From NCBI GenBank assembly GCA_027886175.1, contig JAJNNQ010000075.1, positions 84,361,001 to 84,425,000 of the forward strand: DNA of 64,000 bases, given 5' to 3'. Every line of letters begins with the position of its first letter. Within the stretch, counting starts at the first letter, position 1. This document shows, in pieces, positions 29,201-41,200 of this stretch. The translations under genes were made by a program, and so were the position numbers. Below the pieces are notes generated by a model. It ran no database searches, was not told the origin of the DNA, and saw only the letters and a program-made list of their open reading frames with translations. This stretch comes from Phylloscopus collybita. Its lineage: Eukaryota; Chordata; Aves; Passeriformes; Phylloscopidae.

Positions 29201-32200
29201 CTAAGCAATTCATACTTTTCTTTCTTGAATCAAAAGAAAGCAGATCCCTAGAGATGCTGGTATATGTTACTGGCTGGATAATGTAGCTCTTTTGTCTAGC
29301 CATAACAGTAGCCTTCCTCAGTCACTGTTTCCATCCCCCATCAGTGAAGCAGTTCTGTGTTGGCTATAGCATCTAACCAGAGGAAAGAGGCCTGCTTGTA
29401 TCATAACTCTCATTCCATACTCTTATATTGCATGCCTTATCTGTGGGCCCCTTTTTTTTTGTTCTTTGCCTACTAAAGATAATTGTACTTCTGGAATGTA
29501 TTTAAGATAGTGGGGATTTTTTCCTGCACATGACCAGATTAATTGGGCCCTTGAAAAAACTCTTATTATTGGGGAACAAGTAAAAGAAAAGGTAATGGAT
29601 ATTCTCACAGAGCTATGTAAATGTATCTCAGAAGTAGCTGTATCTGCAATACGTAAGTCAAAAAGGCCCCTCCTAGACTTGAATCTCCGAAATACGAGTA
29701 AAGTATAAACGGATATAAACTTCAGTCTCTTCTCTCGCCATGTGTTGTAAATTGGTAAAGGCATTCAGATGTAGTTGAAATATTCAGATGTAGGTAAAAT
29801 ATTTATTAGAGCACTGTAGCTTTTCAAATATGATAAACCTGCCCACACACAGGGTTTTTCTTGTTGTCTTATGATAAACACCATGTACACACACTGGCCC
29901 TGAGAAGCAGTCTGTTCTTTCCCTCCTGTATGTGATCACTGGTCATAAAGGTCATGAAAGAGAAATTATGTGAATACCAGACTAGACAGGGAGTTTACAT
30001 GAATGTATTTAACTGGAATTTGATGAGCAGTGACATATGAGAAAGAAATGTGGTGGCTTTTATATTTGTATTAGCTAAGAATAGAATGCAAAAGTGAGCA
30101 GTCACAAGAACATGTAAAGGCTGACCAATGCAATCTAAACTGTTAGAAGAATATCAATTTAATTAAGTAGGAAAGTGAACAGACTAATTATTCTGCACAA
30201 TCGCTTAATGCCTTTTATCCTCACTGAGCCTATACTTCCATGAGAGTGGCAGAGTATGACACTGTAACTAAGCTTCTTAATTTAGCTACAGAAAGCACTA
30301 AGATTTTGAAGATACCTTTCAGCATGCATTAGTTATCCTCTTTTCTTGGATTTTTAGAAAAGATGGTAATTCACTGAAATTTTTGTTCATTTAAAAAGGA
30401 GTTTCATGATGTGCAGGCACTTCTGATAAGCAATTTCTGTGTGGGAAGACTGTGTGTCAATGCCCCACAAATTGCACACAGTTCATCTTTGTTCTCTTTA
30501 CACTTCAGTTAAAACACAATGATGATGCAAGATGCACGCCATCCATAGAGGAATTGTGTTTTTATAGTGCATAAGTTTTGGCTTCACATCCCAATAAATA
30601 GTTATATAATAACCCTGTATAAGTTAACACCTTCGGGGTAGTGGAAGAGAGTGATTTTGCATATGCTTTCATGTACTTTTGAAGAAAATCTGGCACCATG
30701 GATCCTTGACCCTGAGTGGGGACCCTGTGCCTCTTTTATAGTTCTGAATATGAATTATGTGCCATCCTTTCTGTCTTTGCTAAAATGTTAGGTAGTTGTT
30801 CTTTCATTTTTAATTAAGAGCTAGAGTGTTATAGATTAGAGACTTGGGTTCTTCATTGAAGTATTTTATATTGTGATTAAAAATCTACAAAATAAAAACA
30901 AACCCAAAGCCTTTGCAATATTCCTTTAATTCTAAGCTTTCCAGTAAACAATGTGCTTCATGCAAGTCCTACCATGTATCATAGGTGTGCTTCTCTATGG
31001 TGTCAGCAGCACACCATGTGTGAGTTCCATTCTTAGTCATTTGCGAGTACTGAAGGCTTTGAAGCTGATAGTGCTGTTTGCTTGTATGCCTAGTCATTGC
31101 AGTTCCAGGGCCTGTGGTTTCTTTTCAAGTTCAAGGAGTTTTTAATAATTAAAATTTATACCTTCTCTCCCCACCCACCTATCCTGTGTTTCCCCTATTA
31201 CTCTGTCCTACAGATATAAAGAGATTAGCTGAAAAGGAGGACTGGGTTGTTGACAATGAAGGTTTGACATCGTTGGTGGGTATACTCTGTGTCTTGTAGG
31301 CACTTCCTTTGCTGGATCTTTTCAATCTTTTGCATGTGTAACAAAAGTGATTTCTATATTCTCCAAAATTTAAATGAAATTTGGACGTTATCTGTGTGTG
31401 CATACTGGTGTCTGTAGTTTTATTAAAATATGAAAATTTGGGAAGCTATTTTTTTTAATTGTTTGAATGGTTACTTCTTTGAATGGTTTACTGGAGTAAA
31501 AAGTCATACTTGAGGTCACAAGTTCAGTTCACATCAAAATGCTTCATAACTTAATAGGCACACTACTATGGAATTCATCAGTAGCTAAATAAATAGGTCA
31601 CTTATATGTTATAATGAGAAATTGAACTGAAAAGCAACTAATTTAGGAGATTGCCTACATGCAGAAACAACCAATGACTTGAAACCAAATTCAGATAAAT
31701 TAGTGAGACACTTTCTGGAAATAAACAGTAATGAGTAATGCCTATAACACAGCAAGTGCCTTGTAGGCGTGACTTAAATACAATCTGCGAAAGCAGAAAA
31801 GGCCTGTGGGAGGGACAGTTGCTTTGTGTGTGTTATCTAAGGGAATGCTCCACAGACTTTTTTAGTTCTTATTTGCTTCTATAAATACATGTTTGAAGTT
31901 GAGTAGGAGGACGTTAAGCAGTCAAAATACGCATACTGTAGGCAGGAGTGTTGTTGTCAATTGTAGTACTATAACCAGATTACAACTTCTAGTCTTGATA
32001 TCAGTTGCTGTTGCCATGGGCAAATCCCTTAACTTTTCAGTTTTTCACTATGTTCATCTGCTGAATGAAGGCACAGGAGAAGGTTCTTCCACAGAAGTGT
32101 TGTTTATGCTTGTGCTGTAGCCTAACCCATCTTTATTATAAAACTGCTTAAGTTGTTTTTGTGCCTAGAAATCAGCCATTCAATGCTTGTATACAGTATT

Positions 32201-35200
32201 TCTCTAGATGCCTTTTGAGGCCATGGTTGAAACATGCCAAATTTGAATGGTGGAAGCTGACTGTTTTGTCATAGCGAGTTTGCCTACTAAAGTACAGTTC
32301 ATTGGTAATATTAGAGCAAAGGTTAACCAGTATGAAAAAGGGCCAGACAGTCTCTTTGGGGACATTTTAGGCTTGAGGTAGAAACTATATTTTAAGTTTG
32401 TAGGAAAGGTTGAAGACCCCTTTAGCATTTATATTCCAGGTAAGAGATACAGTGAGATACAGAACCAGGTCTTCTGAGCTTCATAATATCCAAAGAATCA
32501 CATATCTAAATACCTTTTCTCTCCTGAGATGTCATGTTTTGTAGTGTGGAAGCAAAAACCCAAGAGCAGCACTTTACTGCTAGCCTTCTTCCTTTAAGGG
32601 TCCAGAAGTACTAAATATAGATTGTCTGTATTTAATGTGAGTTTTTAATGATTTTCATTTTGCCATGTGAGCATCAGTTTCCCAATCAACCTCCATCATT
32701 CACAGAAATAAAAGTTATTTCTAAGCCTAAAGTTGGTGGCATGCCATAAATTATCTACTGAATGAAAAGCAAGTTTACAGGACTTAACTTTTTCATCCAC
32801 TTCTTTGACCCAAATCCAATAAGATGATGTCTTCCTTTTCTAGAGCAGTGACTGCTTCATGTTGCCCTGCACAACAGGTTCCTGCCCAATACCAGCAGAC
32901 AGATGTATTAAAAAAATAGAGTGATTTATCAGGGAAGAGAGAAGGGCAAGGAAAAAGTAACTAATGACTCTGTTATGAACTTGTTTGCACTTTCAGGATG
33001 AAATTGATATATATTACCCAGACACTTGTATTTCAGGTTTGGAAACCTGAAGTTAACAACATCCTCTCAAACCATTTTTTGTTATTTGAAACAAACTTCA
33101 GTCTGATTTTCTTAGAAAACTTTTGCTGAAATACAGTACAGAAATATTGGACATCTCAGGCAAAATTCTATCCCAGCTTGGATCAAGGAGTGGGGGAGGG
33201 AGTGTGTCAACAGGCATCTGTAATGCTACCACAAAAAGCTCTAAAAATCTTTCGTAAGTCTTTTATATGAGGCTGTTTGGTATAAAAGTGTCTCTTTCAG
33301 ATAAATGTACATTGATCTATGGTAATAATTCTGTAGGTAATTTACATACAAAAGCACATCGCTATGAAAGGGTCCTCTGGTAATACATGAAGTGTGATTT
33401 TTTTTTTTCCCCTCCCACCCCTTATTTGGGTAATTTGGAAATAAAGAGCTTACTATACACCTTGTAAGTTTTTATGTATTTGTATAGTGTATATTTAACA
33501 TTCTTATCTACAGCTAACAACTCATTTGACTTTCAGCCATCCCAGTTTGAACAATGCATTATTCATTCCTTGCAATCTCTTAAAACTGTGTTGGACTGCA
33601 AACCTGGAGAAGCCAGTGTAAGTTGTGATTTGTGTTTTCATTTTTGTTCTTCTGAAACTTAATAGTAATTTACATGAAAAGAACTTTCAGAGAATGATCC
33701 AAGGATATAACTTTCCTCTTTTTTTTTCCTATGTGCACCTTTTCACTTGTGCTTTTAGACTTCTGTTTGTGCATCATTTGTTAAGAGTAATTTGTGTTTA
33801 TGGGGCAGATGGAACCTGTATTTAAATCCTTAAAGCTTTTCTTCTGGAAAAAGAATGCTACTCATAATTTTCAGATGGCAGTAGACATTACATCAAAAAT
33901 AAAAAAAGGGAGAGGCCATTCCTCGGAGTTACTCTTCACTTGGTGTTGGATCCAGATTACTTGAAGAGCTTAAATTCATTTTTTTGTCCTCATCTACTCA
34001 CTACCTTGAGGCCCTGATTGGTTGAAACATTTATGTTTTCTTTCAAGTTTCAGTGTTCTAACAGAGTTTAACACTTTTCTAAACTCCCTTGGGGGCCTAT
34101 GTATAGATATTGTTTCTCTCACCTCATTTACATTAGTCTTTCCAACTAGCTTGTCTATGTTCTTAATGAACATTATTCAAAAGAATCTGCAGTCAATTCA
34201 CCTGCATGATGAATCCTTCTTTTTAAAGACCTTGAAATATCCTGGAAGCTTTTGCTGCAATTCCATTAGCTGACAGTGACACATACCACATGTACTAGGA
34301 CTTCCAGCCTTTTACAGTGTTATTTCCTCATGCTTATCAAACTGTTTACTGGGACTTGCATTGTCTCTCCCATTCTTAGGAGAAAAAATGAAATTGATCT
34401 GTAAGAAAACAGTGTCCCAGCAGTCATTCCTTTAATTGTGTCATTGCTTTAGGGATGAGTTATTCAGGCCTTCCTTGAGAATGAGGCCACGTGAAGTTGT
34501 TCTGCTGAAATACTATGCTTGCATCCTCAGGTTTTCCAGCAGCAGAAAACACAGGAGGACGTGTGCCAACTAAGCATTGGGATCATGCAGGTAACCTGAG
34601 CACTTTGAAGTATGAAATTGTCAACAAAAGTGACAATCAAAAATGTGTGTGTTGTACCCTACCCACCTTCCAAAAGGTAGCTTAAATTCCTGACTGTTAT
34701 TCCTCTGGTACACTCTGGGATACCGAGAAATGTTTGACTTTAAAAGCAGGTAGAGCTTACTAGCTCAATCTGGTGATGGCAGATCCTCAGAGAGTAACAT
34801 ATTCAAGTATTTTGCTGAATGTGATTGTTCAGGATTTTACTGACAATTGATACTTCTTGATGTGATGCCATTTAACATCTATGTGCTGCAGTGAGAGGAG
34901 AAATGCTGATTTTCATCAGCTGAGGATCTGGCTTTTAATTTTTGTAGCAGAAAACAGTGTTCTTTGTAACAAAATCTGACTTTAAATTGATTTGAAATTA
35001 GGTAATAGCATTCTTTGTGTAAATATTGTTTATTTTGTTTTCTTCTTCCTTACAGAGAACAACTTTGTATTCTGTATGCATTTCTCTTGTTGAAAGCATT
35101 GGTTTTTATGTACCATGTTAGTTGGGTTTTGGAACCATTTTAATAATCTCCTTGAATAAGAAATCATGAACCAAAGCAACAAAAGGATTATAGTGAAGCT

Positions 35201-38200
35201 TCTGCAATTTTTACTTGGGGTCCACTGTTCAGATAGAGCAGATGAAAACTGCTAACTTTGCTAATAATCAGCAGATTATCACTGCATCATTTTAGACATG
35301 CATCATGAAAATTACTTATCAGTAATTAAAAATTACTGTGTTTTCCTACAAGTAAACTATGATGTGTGCAAAATAGAAAATGCATTCAAAAGTTGTGACT
35401 AAATGTTACTATATTTATGTAAGGTTTAAGACAAAACAAGGTGATGATGATTGCTCTGCTTTTATTGAGTGTAGTAAAAATGAATTTGAGAACTTTTTTT
35501 AGTCCTGGCAGAAAATATAGGTCTTGCTTTATTATTTCCTAGGGCTTTATAGATTGTTTGGAACAACTGAGCACCAAACCTGACGGTGATATAGATACAT
35601 CACAGTAAGTAAAAAGAAATAAGATTTATGTGTAGTATTGTGCAATTGTGTGTGCAAGTCTTACATTTCAGTGAGGGTGTGGTTTTATCCCTTCTGTATT
35701 TCGTGTTTCTTGTGAATCCTTTTGCCTCTGAATAGTGATGCTTTGAAATAAGAGCAGGTATTTTTTATGTCAGAATGTTGTGTGGCATCATGTAATAAAA
35801 ATTGTACAAGATAATTGATATTACATTACTTATACCGTTTTATTCAGTGACACAAGTTTGTGTGCTGTTGAAGCAGCTGTGTTGGTTTTGACATGACTTT
35901 ACATGGAATCAGTTGTACTTGTCACTAAGTAACATTCAGTCATGGTGAAACATCCCCTGCGTTTCTTTTCTTCCCTTCTATTTTTTATTGATTTTATTGG
36001 TGTTTCTGCTAAATTCATGAAAGTTGTTTGTTCAATAAATGCTTATGAGCCACTTATTTTAGAGACCAAAGCAATTAACAAACATTGGTGATAAACCAGA
36101 GACTTGGCAAATATAATATGCATTGGAAAGGACAAATTAACTCTGGTTTTAATGAAATGTCTTTTTCTTCCTATTCAGATGACCATTGGCTGGATAGGTG
36201 CAAAAACAGAATCTGTGGCAAAACAGAGAAATTACGGGGGGGGAGCTTTAGGAAGGAAAGGAAGGGTCTGTAGCTAGGATAGTAGGATAGTACTGTCAGA
36301 CTACAAAGCTCCACCTGCAGGCTTTGTGGGCACCTCGGAAAAACTGAACAACGTGGGCTGCTTTGTTATCTGGTGTAAGGGGGGTTTGAAACAGGATTGC
36401 ATTTTATGTCTGTTGATTTGAATCCACCATGTATCAAAGAGTCAAAAGCACTATACTTTTGTGTATACTTACTTTTTAAACAATATTCCTAGTCTTTCAG
36501 TTGATGTTTCATCTCCAGATTTGTTTGGAAGCATTCATGAAGAATCAAGTCTTTCTTCAGTAAGTTTGGCTTCTTTATCTAAAAACTGATGTGATGTGAA
36601 AATACTTCTCAAAGATACAGGAATGTGGCTCTTTTTTATTGTTGCAATGTTGTAAATATTGTTTATTTTGTTTTCTTCTTTCTTACAGAGAACAATTTTT
36701 TATTCTGTATGCATTTCTCTTGTTGAAAGCATTGGTTTTTATGTACCATGTTAGTGTATCATGTTAAGGGAGCTCATGAAAGTGGTTTTTGGAAGCAGGT
36801 CCTCAGAAGCTAAAATGGCATCACAGAAATCAGTGAAAATAGCACTGCTGTTAAGTCAGCTGACGATTTGACTTCTGATTTATGACTTGTTTTAGATTAG
36901 AATTAGTCTGATTATTTGCTACTTTTTAAAACCCACAAAGATACAGATGTTCAGTAATACACTTTTCCCTAGAAAATTTACTGAGAATATGTGTTGGTTA
37001 TTTGTTTGGCTTGTTTGGTTTGGGGTTTTTAGGAAATTGGAAAAAGATTTTTAATACTCTTGACACTTTGGTTAATGTACTTTCTTCCATTTAAGCAGCT
37101 GATGAAAAAATGTAGGTTTTATCTGCAAAAAACCTACTAAGAACCTCTTATGACATTAATATTCCTCAGTACAGGTTTTCTATGTTGTCAGAAGCCCAGC
37201 TTTGCCTAATTTACAAGAGCAATAAGCATTTCTGCTTCAATAAAGAATCACAGATTGCCAAATTGGGGCAAGTTTCTGAATTGTAGACTGTAATAACTAG
37301 TTCTTTATACAGTTTTATTCTTGCAACACATAGATTTGATATTAATTGTTGACTTGTGGCTGGGGCTTCTTCCTATGTGTCATAGGTACAAACACTTAAA
37401 AAAAAATCATAATTGTAGACAATGTCTTCCATGATTCCATGGTATCATTTTCTTATGTGAATCAAAAGACATTTTGTCTTCTCTTTCTTGAATGAGAACA
37501 GAGAAAGTGAGTGATTGGAGTAAGATTGGTCACTATATTTTTTTAAATTCTCATTTTTCAAATAGTCTGCATACTGCCTGATTACAACTTAAAGTAGAAA
37601 GCAACTCTCAGTCCTAGTCATCATATTACTGAGATACAAAACTGTGAGGAGTTCTGGGTCTGAAAACTAATACTGTTTTTAATCAGATCAGTGCTGTTAT
37701 GGTGACTTTACTGTCAAATAATTTTGTTTTCAAAATATTTTCTCAGTTGATTTTTAATTTTTCATCTGACGTGGAAAAATAGTCGGAAATTAAAAGAAGG
37801 AGGGGGACGAGGGAAGACCCAATCTATTTAAATAGTAGTTCTGTCTTGTTTGGTTCTTTGTTTGGAAACTATATGTTATTATATCAAGATCAAGAAAAGG
37901 CAATTGTGGTATCTTAACTCCAGAATGTATTTAACTCCCTTGTAGTTAAAAAAAAACCATTAAAGAACAGACAGAAGTTATAACCACCTAGAGTTTCTTC
38001 AAACTGTTGAAATTATATCATGTAGTTCAGAACCTTCTAGTATTTTAGAGTTGGTGAGTGCATTTGTTCAGTACCTGCTTCCCTTATTTTAGCAAACTTC
38101 GTGGGAAAGTGAAGATGATCTTCAGTTGATTTTGTGATGGTCATAATTCTTAGTATATTTCTTGAAACAAAGTAAAATCCAGAAACAGCTTCCTGGAAAG

Positions 38201-41200
38201 CTGTCCAAACCTAATTTTTGTAAAGAAGTCTTAACCACAGTTCTGTATTAGTCACAGCTATTCCAATGAATGCTCTGGATCCTATAAGAAGCAGCATCAT
38301 GTTCAATCATCATACCTGATATTCAGTTCTCAGTAGTTTATTGACAAAAGTGTTTGTAAACCCTACTTTATTTATGAGAATGTTTATTATGCACAGAGAG
38401 TCAGTAAAATACTCTATATACATTAACAGTGCTGATACTTTTTTTTTTTTTTTCAACTGTTATGCTCTTTCTTCTCTTAACTTTTAGGAGCAGAGACTTT
38501 TGATTGCACTCAGTAACTGCCGTTACCTGGAACGTCATACCTTCCTAAATATAGCTGAGCATTTTGAGAAACATGGCTTCCAAGGTGTTGATAAAATAAC
38601 TCAAGTAAGTGAGAGCACTGGAATGAAGCATCATTGCTTGAAGGTTTTTATTTGGTTTACCTTCTGTGAACAGTAGGTGCAAGTGTTTAAACATCCAAAA
38701 ATTACTCCTGGGTGACCCTTCCACAAATCGGTGGGACTCCAAGCATTAGTTGGACACAACAACAAGGATATGATTCTGTGTGTTCATACAGGGCTTAAGT
38801 AGCTGGTATAGAGAATGTGAGCTCTTGTTTGGGACTTGTGTGTTCAATGGCAGAGCTTATCAGATTTCTTAGTAAAGCTGTTTAATGTCACTGTGTTCTC
38901 TTAGTGCGGAGAGTAAAAGATGGTTATCTCAGGAATATACTTGATAAATTATTTCATCTGGAAATCTGCATTGCTGATAGGTCTTGTTCATAAACTAGTT
39001 CATGGTTTTTTTGTTGTGTTTGGGGGAGTTTTTTGTTGTTTTTTCTTTTTCAAAGAACGAAAATGTCAAAGTGGGTGGCAGTAGCTGTCTCATTTTCCTG
39101 CCTTTTTGTAAAGATTAATCACTTCTTATGAGAAATGTTGTGACTTAATCCTTAGGACCATAAAGCTAGTTTATTTACAGAAATATTTGTTGATTGGAAG
39201 TAAAATGTTATCTTTTCCAGTACAGAGGAGAGTATTTCACTCAAACTGATTGTTCAACTATGTAGTACATCCTTAGTCCCATTATGTCTGAATGTTGCTT
39301 GAATTTCTACAGGCTAGGTAGTTTTGAATAGCATTTGAAAGGTATTGCTATGATTTGTATGGTTAGTACAATATAGAAAATTACTCTGGATATTGCCAGA
39401 GTAATTTTGCTACTGAGAATTGAGCCCAGTACAGTTGGAAGCAGCTAAGACATCTGTTATGTATGTGTTCGACACTCTGCCTTGCACAGCCACAAAGTTT
39501 GGTACATTTATAAAATGACCAAATTCAGATGTTGAAGTGGCAGATTGATTTCCAGTCTGTGTTAACTCTTTGAAAACTCTGGCTGGTGCAGTACTGCATG
39601 TACAGGGCATGTCAGTGGGTAATGTCAGCTGGGGGGGATTTGGATAATTAGATAGTCATCATAAGAGGCCAATTTTTGAGCCCTTTATTAATTTTAAATG
39701 AGGATGGAAGCTCACAGATGTTTAGAGGGGTGGGTTGATTGTTTCAGTTTTTTGTTATGTCACCTAAACTTCTGAAAGTTTTTAATTTATTTCAATATTA
39801 GATAAAAAATGTAATAAAGAATGGGCAATTTTTAAAGGGTTTGTTTTATCTGAAAAGACTGAAACTAAATTATACTTCTAAATTCTGTCAGCTTTATAAA
39901 TTTAATTTTAAAGTGAATTTGATAGTGTGTTTTAGTAAAAAACTGTCATGTCTTGCACTGGGCTGGTTTTTTTAAAGTTGGCTTTGTTAGTAGGAAAATC
40001 ATTATTATCTAATATATTGAAGTACAGAAATTATAAATGGTAGCCATGAACATTTCCTTGCATTCTATATGGTTATTTCAATTTTTTTTCTTAGTGTGCC
40101 AAATGCAAAATTGCATAAAGCAGCCAAACATTACAGTGTGTTTTTAGCACATGCTACATTGGCACGTACTCATGATTCTTGTACTTCTCTGTGGAGATTC
40201 TTTAATTCAGCTCATCATTAGTTTAGTCATTTAGGAAGTAGAAAAAAAATGTATCCCATAAAATTCATGCAGCTCATTGATTAAACTTCTGAATAAAGTT
40301 GTTTCCACAGTTCTGATAATTAGATAACGTCAAAGGGCAGAGGCTCAAAATGGCTTTAATGCAAGAATTGAAAACTGTAGTCACAGGGATGTTCCTAGCA
40401 GAAAGACAACAATGTGAAAATTGTGTATTTTTGTAAGCATTTAGCCCACTTGCAGATGAGGAAAATGGGTATACACAGTGGATGTTAAGGACTTCTGCTC
40501 TGCTTCCTTCCCCCAATTCTGGTCTCAAAGTTACTTTCAGATTAATTGTTTATTCTTTCTTGCAATCTTTCTACCAGCTGAAAAACTAGTTTCCCACTAT
40601 CTTAATTGTTAATTGAACTTGAAACAGGTTGAAGAGAACTTGTATGAAACAAAAAAACTATTGAATGTGCAGATGATCTTTTGTACTGAATGACTGCAAA
40701 AGTAGAAGGTGGAATTGCTTAATTCTAAAACACTTTGCTGAGGAACATGGAAGCAGCTGTTTCACAGATTCTTTGAATGGGTGCATACTTGCAGGGACTT
40801 TGCACTCCAACTTACTTTTCCCACTAGTTCAGAGCTAAATAGGAATGCCAATAAGTGTTGTTATTTTCCCTAATCATAATAAATTGAAGTCAAAAATGTC
40901 TTGAAACCTGTATAAGAGGAAAAAAGAGCAAGGTTTCTGTACCTTTTTAAATATGTTCTTATTTTTAAAAATAGGCAGTCAGGTAGAAGGAAAAGAGGAA
41001 GAAATTAGCCTTGATCTTATGCCTTACAGAAAGCTTTCCTTTGGGAGAGAGATCCTCTTGTGACAAATCAAAGAAGGTTCATCACCTAGAAAAGCAGGAA
41101 AGGTGTGGTGTGTCTTGTTTCTGAGCACCAACTTCACCATTCCAACTTTTCCTAATGTCAGCTTTGACCTCAATAACAACCGTTTTCCCTTACACTTGTG

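Noticed and set aside
35447..35520. TGATGATGA resembling a snoRNA C box
   Set aside because: No CTGA D box at suitable distance and no terminal stem.
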